A program made the position numbers and the translations under genes. Under the pieces are notes generated by a model that was given only the letters and a program-made list of their open reading frames with translations, was not told where the DNA came from and searched no databases. A stretch of 64,000 nt of DNA from Chrysomallon squamiferum. Its lineage: Eukaryota; Mollusca; Gastropoda; Neomphalida; Peltospiridae. The stretch lies in the NCBI GenBank assembly GCA_012295275.1, contig CM022665.1, forward strand, positions 18,108,150 through 18,172,149. The letters run 5' to 3'. Each line of letters opens with the position of its first letter. Position 1 is the stretch's first letter. Shown piece by piece: positions 18,328 through 33,006 of the stretch.

Positions 18328-21300
18328 TAATAATAATAAATGAAATGCTGTAATTTATAATGCAAATCTTTTAATCTCTTTTTTTTCATTTCGATGAAAT
18401 TTTTTAGTTTTCTCTTTTCACCATTATTTAAGTAGGAGTCTTATTTCACCAGTTTAACCACAAAAAAATAAACAAAACAAACGGGAATATTTTACTTATT
18501 TTGATGTATATTTTATATATAATATTAACAGGAAAAGGAAAGTCTTCAACTGCTTCTAGAAGGTATTATTTTACATAAATTAGAAACACTGCTATTTTAC
18601 TGGGAGAAAAGTGGAATTTTTTTGTTGTTGTTTTGCTAATTCTTACAAAGGTGGTTAGATTTTATTTGTTTGTTGTTCTTTGTTGTTTTTATTAGCAGAT
18701 ATTGTTATTTGTTTCTGTCTTTCTTATTATATATATATATATATATTTTTTTTTTGAGCTAAATTTAGTTTTTATTAATTTAATACAGAACAATTTTTCA
18801 AAGCTTTAAACAAACCTTCAATAGACTGCCTATCCCTTGCATTGCCTTCTTCTAAACATGGACCAAACAAAATCCTACTGTATTGTGAACAAGGACCTGG
18901 TGAAAAAAATAATTAACTTTAAAAACTAATCAAATCTTGTCAGTTTTTTTAATGTTAATGTTTCTGACTAGTGAAATCATCTTATGTCATTAAATATTTT
19001 AAATTTAATATTTATTATTAGCAACAAAAGAGGGTCAGTGTATATGCTTGTGCAAATTTCAAGTTACATAAATTAAAAACTGCAGAAAAAAAAAAACACA
19101 AAAGAAACATTTCTACAGTAGACAGATGGTGGTTGGAAAGGGAATTTTTTTAAAGAAATAATAAGGACTGATCCTGCATTTCATCATGTCTCAATTTTTC
19201 TACGTCATAAATACCTGTTCAGTTTCTACTACTGCTACTGCCACAGCTACATCAACAACATATGCTACCACTATTACAACTACTGGTACTACTACAACAA
19301 CTACTACTACAACCACTACTACTTCAAGTACAACAAAAACTACTCCAATTACAACAACTATTACTACTGATCTGCTATTACTTCTACTATACAACTGCCA
19401 TTACAATTACAACAATAACAACAACTACTACTACTATTACTAACTCTACAACAACCATCAGCACAACCATCACCACCACCACTACCACTACTGCACCTTC
19501 TGTGGAGATGTATTTAAATTCAGCTGCATTCTAGACATACCTGACTCAGTTAACAATGATCTACAGAATGCTACTACGTTAGCAGCAATCTCGTTATATG
19601 CCAAACCAACTTCTGCTTTCATATCCTCGGAGGCTTGGTCAAGTTTCTGTAGTTGTTTGTAGAATTTGTCAGAGAAGTTGTAGCGTGTCAACAGCGACAT
19701 TATCTGTCTCTGTATTCTTGTCCGCTGTCCCTGAAACTCAATCACTGCCGTCTCACTGCTCAAGTACTCAGAGCCTAGTTCATCTAAATTTTAAAATAAT
19801 AATATTTTTATAAGCCAATATGAAATTAATTAATTCTTAACAAAATTGTAAATCAAATTTTATCTAAGTTTTAAAAATTGTTCTTTTAAATCATCTAATG
19901 TAATATTAATCAACTCTTAACAAAATAACATTATAGTAATCCATCTCATTTTTAAAAATGTTTTTAAAATACTCAGTTTGTATTTCATCCAAATTTTTGA
20001 AATTGTACATTTTTATAAGCTAATATAAAATTTAACAAAATAACAGAAGCTACTTCATCTAAATTTTAAAAACTGTTCATTTTAAGACTAATTTGAAATT
20101 AATTTAACTCTTAGCAAAATAACACAAAACAGTTTAATTGTATCAGAGATAAATTTTTATTTTCTTAAATATTTAAGCATTTAACAAACAATCCTAAATT
20201 TCTGAGATAATAAAAGTTTAAAATATATATATCTGTATATGCAACAAAATTTATCAAAAACTATTAATGGTTTTGTCAACAACATGTGCACTGTATGGAA
20301 CACCTCTAGCAATGAAGTTTATCATGTCATTTACTATGAAAAGGGCAATTACATTTTTCTTATAACTGATTGTGGGAAGATAGTACCACAGCAAGTTTTA
20401 TATTTGGGAACAGATTTCGGTAGTGAAGTTTTATTGTGAAAACAGATTCCTGCTGTGAATTTTGACTTGTCACTATAATAATTTACTTTAGCAGTGAAAT
20501 TACTCGGGAAGGAGGCTCTAACTTTAGTTTTGTATGTCACTGCAATAAACTGCACTAGCAGTGAAGTTTTACTTACTGTGAAAAGATGCCCTGGCTAGGA
20601 CTGCAGTGGTGAGAGACAGTTCTTTCAAACTTGACAGATTCAAGGAAGGTTTTCTGTTGTGTAGGATTGTATTGAACACTTCTCCATGAGACATGAGAAA
20701 CAACATCACCTGAAAGATCCATCGGTATCTACTATGATCTAGCAACAACACATCAAATAATTAGCTGAGAATAACATTCAGGCAATCATATTTCATTAAC
20801 AAGTAAACCTATTATTTACTGCTTTGTCCAAAACAACTCAATGAGTATTTTTAATGTAGACTATAAAAAATCAACACATTTTAAAAATGTCTTGCAACAT
20901 CTTGAAATAATACTATGTTACACTATAACTAGTGTGAACTCTTTTAGTCCCATACATTCTCTGTTATGTAAGTAACATTATAAAATTACATTTATATTGT
21001 ATGCATTGTTGAACCTGTAGTATTAAATGTTCTTGCTCTGTTTTATTCTTTTTAAGTATTTTCTCTTTATTAACATTGTGTATCAATTTGCACATGTATG
21101 TGCACAATGTGTGTGTCTGTCTGGCTGTCTGTCTGTGCACTTAAATGAACTAATGTATAGAACCTTCTTCTTATTTATATGCAAACAATAAAGCAACCAT
21201 AAATGCAATAAAAATAACTAAACTGAGTATAATGCAAAATGCTCAACTCTCTATCACATCATATCAGGTTCAAAATGCAAAATTATATGAGAAAAAAATA

Positions 21301-21493
21301 ATACATACATCAACAAAGAGAAAGTTAAATTCCTGAAAGTAATTAGCTTACCTGGGCTGCAACATCTTTGTTCTCAATGCCATGTGAGGTGAGAATGGCC
21401 ATGCATAGCTTCAGTGCAGAAAAAAGCAGAATGCGATATCTCATCAGAGGATTTGGAATGAAGTCATCTTCCACAAAACCATCGCCTGTATCA
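15189..21493 (-). CDS. NUP205: NUP205 exons 33-41
   Basis: Exons: 21493-21352, 20709-20577, 19783-19541, 18896-18816, 18180-18014, 17541-17427, 16717-16580, 15932-15769, 15266-15189. Landmarks are VYDSHRQHSQKL (exon 37), ARKRLQKIVSYKAKEL (38), YIIENSLFILWRHLEYYLVH (across 38/39) and RSHYSFTEAILRRIK (41). The intron between exons 38 and 39 starts GTATCCTTGA and has CTTTGAC just before its AG, a U12-type layout. All phases join without correction. Confidence 0.93.
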
Positions 21494-24400
21494 CTATGAA
21501 AACAAACATCAAAATTAATTTACTGTCAATATTTTTAACAGTATTTCATGAAATATATATATTTTTTAAAATACTAAAAGTACAAACAGAACAAATATTA
21601 TTAACATTACTGTAATTATTATTATTTTAAACATCTACCTTTCATGAAATACTCTTTTTAAAAATACTTTTAAGTCAGTGAAGTGTAGAAACTGAACAAA
21701 TATTATGATGAATAAAGATATGAAATAATTTTAAAAGAAACAAAAACTCTCTGATATTTGAAGCATAGAAAAGAACAAATAATAACATTACTCAAATTAT
21801 TATTATTATTTTTAATATTATCAAGAATAAACATCTATTTTTTTTAAATACTCTTTAAAACTATTGACATTAATATAATTGTTATTATTATTTTAAATAT
21901 TCTGAACAAAGATCTATATTTAAAATACTCTTTTTAAAAATGCTCTCAGATACTATAATTATTACCATGTAGTTTAAACATTATCAAAAAGAAACATCTG
22001 TATTTTATGAAATACTCTTGGACAAATATTAATATTACTAAAACTATTATACTATGAATTTTTCTAAAAAGGAGAAAATTATTATCTCAGTAAGAACAAG
22101 TATTATTTATTTTAAATATTCACCTTTCTCAAGAACTAACATCTATATTTTATGAGATGTTTTTTTTTTTCTAGTAATGCTTAAGAGGATAAAATTAAAT
22201 AATAGTGTAATCATAAAATATTTTACTTATTGTGGATGGAGGTCCTTACTGAAGTTTTGTGTATCACTAGCTACAGCAATATAGCTATAATAATCAAATA
22301 CAAAATAAAATCTCAGGAACAATAATATTTCAGGTTGTGCAAACCACTGTTTTATTATATACAGTCTACTGTGAGAAGATACAAATACTGTATCATATTA
22401 CTGCATTATAAACTGTAGAAATGTAAAATCTAATCTATATAACACAACAATGGGGCATTACAAACTGAAACTGTAGAAATGCAAAATCTACTCTATATGA
22501 CTAACATAACAATGTCATATTACTGACCTTTCGGTGTCAGGTCTGAGGTCAAAGAATCCACAGGAAGCCATTTTCTGCATGACATTACACCTCAAGAGAA
22601 GACGAGCACCTTCAGTTGTCTCACCAATTCTAGTCAACAAACTCTGTAATGTTTAAAATTTTATATAGAACTTTCCTTATGTGATTTTGCTTTATTTTTT
22701 AAAAGAAATTTACATTTTTTAATCACACTGATGTATTTTTAAAGAAATAAAATGTTTAGGCACACATGCACTCTAACACACCCATACACAATGTATTAGA
22801 CATCTATGGTTATTAGATTAAGATGCTCTTAATTCATAAATGATCACTGACAAAACAAATCATATTGCATTTCACTTACATAAACAAATATTTATTCAAT
22901 GTTTAATAATAAATGGGATATATTCACCTCTTAACTGTTTGTCCCAAAATGTTCAAACTGTTTATGAACAATTGTGTTTGAAATTTTGTGACAAATAATT
23001 TTATTATTTTACTGGTTTAGAACGAAAAAAAAAAAATGACTTACAATCTTACACTGTTTGTGCGCAAATAGTCTGAGATCTTATACAAATAATTCTGTTA
23101 TTTCACTGGTTCAGAAAAAAAGAAATTACCATCTTGGACTGATAGATATAGAGTGTTTTCAGCTGTGCAGGGTTTGGTTCAAGTATTTTCTGCAGGTGTG
23201 GGTCATCGTGGACGATGCTGTCTACAAGATGTTGGAGGTAACCCTTGACACTGAGAAATGTCATCCACTGCTGGAAGTAGTCGATGGAGATGATGATGTC
23301 CAGCAAGGACAAAGCCAACATCTTAAAAAAAATAAAAAGATAAAAAAATGTAGTTTGAACATTTTTAAAAGTGAGTCAATTGCACTTTAAATTTGAACTT
23401 TATTATGCAAACATAACTCATCATGATTCGAAAACTTGAATTTCCCTAACTTTTCAAAAATATTTCCAAAACATTTCAAAAACTTTTCAAAAACATAAAA
23501 ATGTGGTTTCCAAAATATGCTATGTTTAAAATGGTAAGATTAAAGTATACATCGAAAGAAGGTAAGTTTCAACTGGTCAGCAGAATTAAATAAGAGACTT
23601 TATATTAAGGATGCAACTCACTCTGCCAATATCGTGTCCATAACAAGCATCCTGACAGATAGTTTCCTTGAAGGTGTCACCACACGAGTTAATGGTGGAC
23701 AGGTTGTCTTTTGACAGCTGTTCAAACTCTGTGTCACTAATACCCAGCACCTTTGTGTCAATACTCACCTCATCTGAAAACAACAACACTAGCTTTAAAA
23801 ACAGCTTGCAAAACTGAGAAATACATAATACACTTCACTACTGTATCCTACAGCTGCTGGATTTATATTACTAACAATATCTTACAGTTGTTGAATTTAC
23901 ATTACTAATGTATCCTAAAGCTGCAACATTTAGTGTGTGTGCTGAGAAAAACTGAGAAATACAGAATTTACTTTATTCAACTATCTTATAACAGCTGCAT
24001 AAACATTTGTGTTATGTTCTGATATGACTGTGAGATAATTTTTCTATATTTAGATGATCAAATGTGTAGTGTATTAAATGATAAAAAAAAAAAATATTTG
24101 TGTAGTTGTTAAAAAGTTCAGAATTAAACAAACAAAACAATGTCTTACTTTTGACAGGTTTCTGGGCTATCTGTAAGTAATACAGCAAACCTCCATAGAG
24201 ACTGGCACGACTTTTTTGTGCTCTACCACCTATAATAAAAAATAATATTTAAACAGTCATAATGTCTTTATGTAATACTTTGCTAAATATAAATGTATAA
24301 AAAAAATTGAAGGACCTCCCATCTCATCTTTAAATTTTATTTATTTATTTATTTATTACAAACTTCAGATTTATTATTGCTAAATGTTTAAAAATATATG

Positions 24401-26953
24401 TTACACTGGACATTAATTCCAAAACATGCATACTAACAAATTTAGAAATACTGGATTGGATAAATAAAAAAAAAATGTTATTGTTATCAGAAGAGATATG
24501 AACAATTATCATAATAAACATTTACAAGTGTTATTTATTATAGATTTGGTAAAATACTGAAGCAAATTTTTTTTAGTATCAATACTGATGACCCTACATA
24601 TACTGACTAAATCGAAAAAATTGTTTGTAAAATGAAAACAACAAAACAAAAAAATACCATGAATACTGAGTTGATGTCAAAACAATAAAAATAAACAAAC
24701 CTGATCTCAGGGTATAGTCTAGAAGTCCTTTAAGGACAGTTTGTAAGGATGTAGCAAACAGGGTCCTGGATTTGTTTACTACCACTATCGGAGCTGGTGA
24801 ATGATCCGGTGTATTCAAGTAGCTTGATTTTCCTGACATACTGACTTGGTTCATTGAGTTTGACAGAAAACACTGCCGCAGATTTCCCATTAAAATTAAT
24901 ATAACACCTGCCACAGGTGCTGTTAACTCAGGTAATGCATCTTCATCTGATATCTGTCAGATATGATGAATTTATGTTTAGAAATATGATGTATTGAAAA
25001 GTTTAAAGATATAATACACTGAAAAGTTTTGAGATATGATGCATTGAAAAGTAAGAGATATGATAAATAGAAAAGTTTAAAGATATGATAAATTCATAGG
25101 GGTAAAGGCAAGATGAAGAGAAAATAATGTTGAAATACATTTATATTGTCCAGAGAGAAAGACTTTAAAGAAGTGACTAAAAGACAGATAGGATGAAAGA
25201 CTGGACACTGAGTAGCTGACAGAGAAGCAGACTCAAATATAGGATTAGAACAAAAATTCATAGTGGTTTTTTTTAACAGGTGGCATTTGAAAATGTTATT
25301 TTGTTTCACACATGACTGAAACATGAAATTTTTATATTCTGAAAGGTGAACAAAATGGCACTTATGAGGTTGAATAAATCTATGTCCAAATATATAAATA
25401 TTGATTTCACTCATGGACTTTTGTTCCAACCCAGTGTATGAATGCAGACAAATAAAGAGAGCAGGAGGAAAATTTATAAACAGAAAGATGTCATCTCAAA
25501 TTTTATTTTTTCAGATTAGTCACTGACCTTAACAAGTAGATCTTGAAGCAGCTCAAAGATGACCGTCTGCCTTGTTTCCCCAGTCAGCAAGTCCTCAGGA
25601 CATGCAGTCAGCAGAACTTCAGTGACCTGCCGCCATGACTCAAATGCCTGTCTCTTCATAAACACATTCTCATTAAATGCATTCCTTGCTACCACTGTAG
25701 CTAGTATGAACTGAATCTCCTAGAAAACATTTATAATAAAAATACCCATTTTATAAGAATAAAATCTATCCTGAAATATATACTACATTTTTTCATTTTT
25801 TTCCTGAAATCAAACTACCAACACATTGGTTCAGAGCCATATTTTTGTACATTTATATTTAACTTAAATTACTATTAAATTACAGTGAGTAATCAAATAC
25901 CATTTTTAAAGAATGTAATTTATCCTAAAATCATCCAACCAATACATTCTTTCTCAGCCATGTTTTTGTTTGTTTAGTTTTTTCTTCCTGAAAATGTATT
26001 ATTAAATTACCTTTATCTATAAAATACCCATTTTATAAAAAGGAAATACATCCTAAAATCAACCGACACATTCTTTCTTAAATATATTTTCATTCATTTA
26101 TAATTAATTTAAAATATTACTAAATTACAGTGAGGTATAAAATATCAATTTTTTTAAGAATGAAATTTATCCTGAAATCAACCAATACATTCATTTTCAG
26201 TCATATATTTGATTATTTGTTTTCATGAATATTTATTATAAAATATGGTTAGCTGTAAACTCCATATTTTTGTTAATTTTATTATTATTTTTATTTTTCC
26301 TGGAAGGATCAAACAAAATGAAAATTCCAAAAAATGTCATCAATTTCAACTTTTTAGTAGAAAAAGCAGCAGAAAAATGATAAAACAAAACGAACACAAA
26401 TGATTCAGTTTACATATAAAAATAAAATTCTCACCTCCATAATCAAGGGTCTCTGTCCAGCCATCATTGTTCCTTGCTGATTGTTTAGTTCGTTGATGAG
26501 TATTCGACGTAGCTGTTTTGCATCACAGAAGACAATGCTGTCCTGTGTTTGTTTTTCACATGATGTAATCACCTGCTCTATGAGTTTGGTGTCAAAGATT
26601 TTCAATTCTAGGGGCTGGGGGTAGGCCTCTGTGAATCCAATCGAATCCAATAGGCACAGAAGTTTACGTCGAGTCTGTCGAGCTGAATGTTAAATATTTA
26701 CAAATATTAAGTTAATGTATTATCTTAATAAATGAAAACATCAACTACTAGTTGTCTTATGGGTTTTTTCTCTTTTTTTTCTTCCTTATCTGTCTTAATG
26801 AATTAGCAAACACTGTTTGTCATTTTTATTATTATTATTCCTTATGACTTAATTCAAAATTAGGAATCATTAATAGTAAAAATAAAAAAAATAAACCATT
26901 ATTCCATATAATTAAAAACCATTAGTTGTCAACCGTAGTTTTTTTTATTTCAA

Positions 26954-26985
<32 letters not shown>

Positions 26986-29900
26986 GATATATAAATATAA
27001 AAAACAAGGATTATTGTGACAGTAACACAAGAATTAATAAACTGTTTACTGACAGAAATGTTAACACAGATATTATAATGTACACCTGTACAGTGTGAAG
27101 TGAGTTATCTGTAGATACCTGTACAATGTGAACCGAGTTACCAGTAAATACTTGTTCAATGTGAACTGAGTTACCAGTAGATATCTGCAGACTGTAAACT
27201 GAGTTATCTGTATGATAACTCTAGTGTGAACTGAGTTAGCTGTAGATACCTGTACAGTGTGAATCATTACCTGTAGATATCTGTACAATGCAAAATGAGT
27301 TATCTGTAGAGTGTAAAGTGAGTTTTCTGTAGATATCTGTACAATGCAAAGTGAGTTAGTTACCTGTACAGTGTGGAATGAGTTATCTGTAGATACCTGT
27401 ACAATGTGAACTGAGTTACCAGTAGATATCTATCTTTACAGTGTGAAGTGAGTTACCTGCAGACACCTGTGCAGGTGGACGAGATTGGAATATTGATGTA
27501 TCTCTGTCCCACAGTGTGTTATCAGGCTCCTCACTGCTTGCTGGCTGTGACACTGTAAATACCAAAATAAATAAATAAATAAATAAATAATAGTTAAATT
27601 AATTAATTCATTAATAAAAAAAAAAAAAAAATAAAAATAAAGTAAAATAGAATAAAATAGTTAATGTGCAACCAAATGTTAAAAAAATAAAAAACAGTAT
27701 TTTCTTTACATCTATTTATAAATTTGGGGTCACAAAAATTTTTTTTTTTATAAAATTTAAGAAATGTCTAAAAACAATTTGCTGGTTTCTATTTCTTCTT
27801 TGAATAATTTAAAACCTTTTTTTTTTTATACTAATAATTTCTCAGACAGCTTATGTGTATTTTATAAAATGATTGATTGCTTGACATTTTATTTCAGTTA
27901 TGAAACTTCTTTTTTCATTTAGCAAGTTTTCAAATACTGCTCACTGGCACTTTGTTCATCTTCTGTATCACTAAGAAGAAGTTTGAGTAGTCGCTGTGTG
28001 TGTGACCGTTGTCGGTTCAGTGCTGTGATCCTCAGCTCTATGGCAATTGTTTTCAACAGCCATGACTGCTGGTTACTTAGCGACAGCCCTGAAATAACAA
28101 CAGAAACTTGAAGGAATACACGTGTGTATAAATAAAAAATCCTTTAAGTCTCTCTTTCTAGCCTATCAACTAAATGCCTTTATCCCTTTCTCTCACTCTG
28201 TAATTCTGTTTATCATTCTCTCACTCCTTTATCTATCTGTCACTGAAGTCATTAATAGAAGTCAATGATTATTTGCCCCCATAATATATAAATGAAAAAT
28301 AAACAAGTACCTCTTTTGATCTGTCTTTCAAAGATGCTCATAAAATGATGGCAAAACATTTCCATTTATAGACATGACAAAAACAGGTGTGAAAACGCAA
28401 GAACAACAAGAAAACTGTGATATGATATAGCTGATACATGTATTACCTGCTTCCTGAGATCTGAATGGTAGATGATGAAGCTGTTTGAAGATGAAGTCGT
28501 GGGTGGTGCGGATGTATCGCAGAAATGGTGCTGATGTGTCCTTGTTGGCAGCCAGGACGTAGATGAGGTGGTATGCAAGTTCAGCAAGTTTTGGTGTCTC
28601 TGTAAGACACACAGGACCTCGCCTTGTTCCCTCTCCTTTGCTGAGCAGCGTCAAGATGGAGTGAAGACAGGTTTTGGGTGATCCCAAAATTCCTGATAGT
28701 AAACAAAATATATTAAACATTTTAAAAATGTAAATAAAAAGAAATATTAAAAATCATAAATTAAATAAAAACCTAAATTGTTAATAAATGTATTTGTACA
28801 TGTATCTACATGCATTTTGTATATATGACAAAAATTTACTTAAAAAAATTACAATTTGTAAATCACCAATTAATGAACAATAAATCTTCCTAAAAACATT
28901 AGAAAACAAACAAATATATCCATAACAAAGTAAACGTCAACCAGATTTCAAAATAAAATAAATACATACCATCCCAGAAAATCTATTATTTTTATCATCA
29001 GTATTACCAATCAAATTATAAATTGTCAACTAAACACTAAGTATATAAACAAACCTGGATCCTGGAGGTTAGTTTTGTGGACAGGTTTTCTAACCTCAAA
29101 TCCCAGCATCCAGTGAGCTAAGTTAGGTGATGGTTGATTCATTGCATACAGCATTAACTGAACTATGTGTTGCCTGGCCAGGTTACGTACATGAGTCATT
29201 CTCGTATCATCAACTGGTATGTTATCGCAAATCAAAGAAATCAAAATGTTCATAACACTAGTGATTATATTAAAGTCTCACAAACAAAAGAGTAACAGAA
29301 ATTTTAAACACAAAATTTATTTCTGTATAAAGTAATGGTAGAAAAATAATAAAATAATACTTACAAAGTTTGTTAGTTGTTTAAATATACAGTAGAAAAA
29401 CATTTTTGTTGTAATAAATTTGTGTATCTGTACATCAGTTACAGGAAAAATGATTTCCATATTTATCTGTATGTATAAATATCAAAATCTTAAAAAAAAA
29501 AAAAAAAAAAAAAATTAATTCACATTCACCTGAATTATATTCAGTCATATATTATTAACCATTTCAGATAACACAAGCAACATTGAAACTAGTAATATTA
29601 ATTCTAATTACTCAAATGCATGCGTGCACACACACACACACACACACACACACAGATACACGCATTTTTCCAAACCGGATTACCTTAATATGATAAAATA
29701 AATAGACAAATAAATGGAAGAATATATTTACGAAGTTCCAGTGTTTTCTGGTCAGATGTCTCATCCATTCTTACTTCTGGTTCTTCACTTTCAAGACACT
29801 CAACAAAACCATGCAGCAAGTTGGAGTTTACTGCCTGGAAGATAATTATTATTATTATTTTTGTTGTTGTTATTATTATTAGTAATAATATTTAAAGTAG

Positions 29901-31901
29901 TATTGTTCTTGTTGCTGCTGCTGCTGCTATTATTATTATTTAATTAATTATGTTTCTTTGTTTGTTTGTTTACTTACTTATTATTATTTTTTTTGGTACA
30001 TCTGGTGAGGTTTAAATAAATTGATGTTTTAATTACCTCATCCACAGTGAACAGTCCAACAAGCTCTGACTGTATGGGGGTAGACTCACACACACTGTAC
30101 AAGATTCTGACAGCAGACAGAGCATGCTGGGGCAGAAAGTTGTTAAACTCTATAAACCTGTGTAAATAAATAAATAAAGAAAGAAATAGAAACAAATTAA
30201 CATAAATCAGACACACATTTATATAGTGTGTGTGTGTGTGTGTTATAATAATGTGAAAATACAAATTTCTGTAATAAATTTTATAAAAATCAGAATACAT
30301 AAATAAATTAATATCTGTATATATCTGTAAATATAAATCTGTATAATAAATCAATACAAATCCATATAACATGTATGTGTGTTTAAAATATAATATATAT
30401 ACAGTGGTACCTCAACTTATGAGTTTTTCGAGTTATGAGCAGTCACCTGGTTGATTTTTGGCTTTAAGTTGCAAGCCAAAATCCAAGTTACAAGTAAGCT
30501 TCAGATAAGCTGTTGCTAGTTGGCGCAATGAACAACACAACATCTGCCCAGCTTCCCATGTCTTACTTGTTTACTTCATCTGGTTTAGTTGCCGTTGAAG
30601 TATCTCTGTTGTTTTGTGTTCATGTTTTGTGCAGTATTTTGCAAAATTTCTTTTTTCTGGCCATGGATCCTAAGAAAGTGAGTGCAAAGGACAGTGCTGA
30701 GAAGAAGAATCAGATGATGTCCACTGAATTAAAGCTTGAAATCATAGAAAAACAGGAGCGAGGTGTGCATGTACTCAACTTTGCTAGGCGTAAGAGTGTA
30801 GCACTTCTATGATATGTACCATACTGAAGATGAAGGAGTCGATAAAGGCTGTAACTCCAGTCAAAGGTATTAAAATAAAATGTCTGATTTCCAAGATAAA
30901 TACACTTTACAAAACCAGTTTATTACTTTACATTCTTTTATTTTGTTGTTATACAATATTTGTCATTTATAAATACATTTTTCTTATTTAAAAACACGTT
31001 ACAAAAAATCAGGGTGGTTTCTGGGGGGGGGATGGAACCGATTAATAGTATTTCAATTATATCTGTTGGGAAAATTAATTTGATATATGAGCAAACTGAG
31101 TTACAAACTCGATCATAGCATGAATTTAACTCGTAAGTCAAGGTACCACTGTATATACTCACACACACACACATAAAATAAATAATAAATATAAATGTTT
31201 ATAATAAATAAATGACCTATTTAGAAACCCTAACACTGAACATTTTGTAATAAATTTACCAACCTATGTCTTCTAGTTTATACAGTAAATAAAATACAAA
31301 CCGAATTAGTGACTTGCAGAACATGGGACTATAAAAACATAGTTATGTATCTACTTTATCCACTGGTTTATACATTAAACAAAACACAAACTGACTTAGC
31401 AATGCAGATGAGGTGGTCGGCTTTGTTGCTGCGCGAGTTGATCCCCAACAAAAGTTTAGCTAATGGTGCCACCATCAGTCCTACCCCTGTTTCTCTTATC
31501 ATCCGTTCAAACTGTTCTTCTTTCTCTAGAGTGTTCTCTATCATTTTCAAACACAACAAACATGCTTTGCCCATCCATTCTTTGCCTGCAATTACATTGG
31601 GTTTTATTAGAGATATATAGACAGACAGAGACAGTTAGATTATAGTTACATATTTTTAGATGGATATATAGATAGGTAGACAATGACAGATTGATAGATA
31701 CATAGATATGGGCAAACACAATTATACACACACACACACACAATCAGATAGACAGTTGGACAGACAGACTTAAAATATATATAACACTGACAGACTCAGT
31801 TAGATAGATATCAATATTTTACTTAATTTTTCAATAGTAAAAAAAAGCAAAGAAAAAACCACACTGGGAAATACTTGCAGAAGATTAATAATTTAAAAGG
31901 C

Positions 31902-31932
<31 letters not shown>

Positions 31933-32974
31933 TTATGTACATACAGATAGCAAATATTTACACAAAATTGTACTTTTAATTTCCAAATCAAAGGACTTTA
32001 AAAAAAAAAGTATTTATTCATTTATTTTATTATTTTATTGTTTTTATGATAAACCAACCAAGTAACTCACCAGCTAAACTAATATACTGGTCATACTGTT
32101 TTACTGTTTCATCTAAGATATGCAAGATCTGAAATGAAGAAATATATTACTGAACAATAAAATAATTATAATATTTGAAATTGAGCTGTGATGTTTAAAA
32201 AGCAATGCTGATAAACTATTGACAGAGTAATGCAGCTGAATGAATGAATAATATATACATACATACACATCTGTGTGTGTATGTACAGAACATTTATGAT
32301 ATATAGAATATATATGTACAATACATATACAATAGCCAACGATGAAAACAAGACAACTGCACATCTGATATTCCATATTAGACTGCTTCATATGATAGTT
32401 ATTGGCCAAATATTTTTACCACCTTATGGAACAATCTTTAATGCACTCTGCAATGTCAGTTAACTTCAGATGAAATACCCAAATTTTAAATATTGGAAAT
32501 AAATAAATACAAATCTACATAAATAAATAAACATAAATCTGTATAATAAAATAAAAACATGTAAAAATAAATAAATAAATATTGACAGAATTAATGTAGT
32601 TGAATGAATTATCATTGTCAGTTAACTTGAAGTAAATTACATCTACATGTATTTCAAACGTTTCAAATTTACCGATCTCAGAAGATTTGTGTCATTCAAC
32701 AGATTCAACATCAGGGTATGACCAGGGGGCTTACTTGATGGAATCACACCCCCTCCCTGAACCTCCACTAGCTGTTCTCTAAAATCATCCTCGCTGACCT
32801 CATGTTCTCGGAGTAATTTGGTCAAAATGGTCAGGCAGAGGGCAGCCACGTGCCACTGAAATAACAAGTGATAAATCAAGATGAAAGCACCATGTCATTA
32901 AAAAACTGCCTGAAAATAATTTTTATCCCATGTTTGAAGCATGAGCTATTCTGAAACTTAAACAACAAGAGCAT

Positions 32975-33006
<32 letters not shown>

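Noticed and set aside
19186-19534. Overlapping Thr-, Val- and Leu-rich open frames on both strands
   Set aside because: All come from imperfect ACT/ACA triplets next to NUP205 exon 35.
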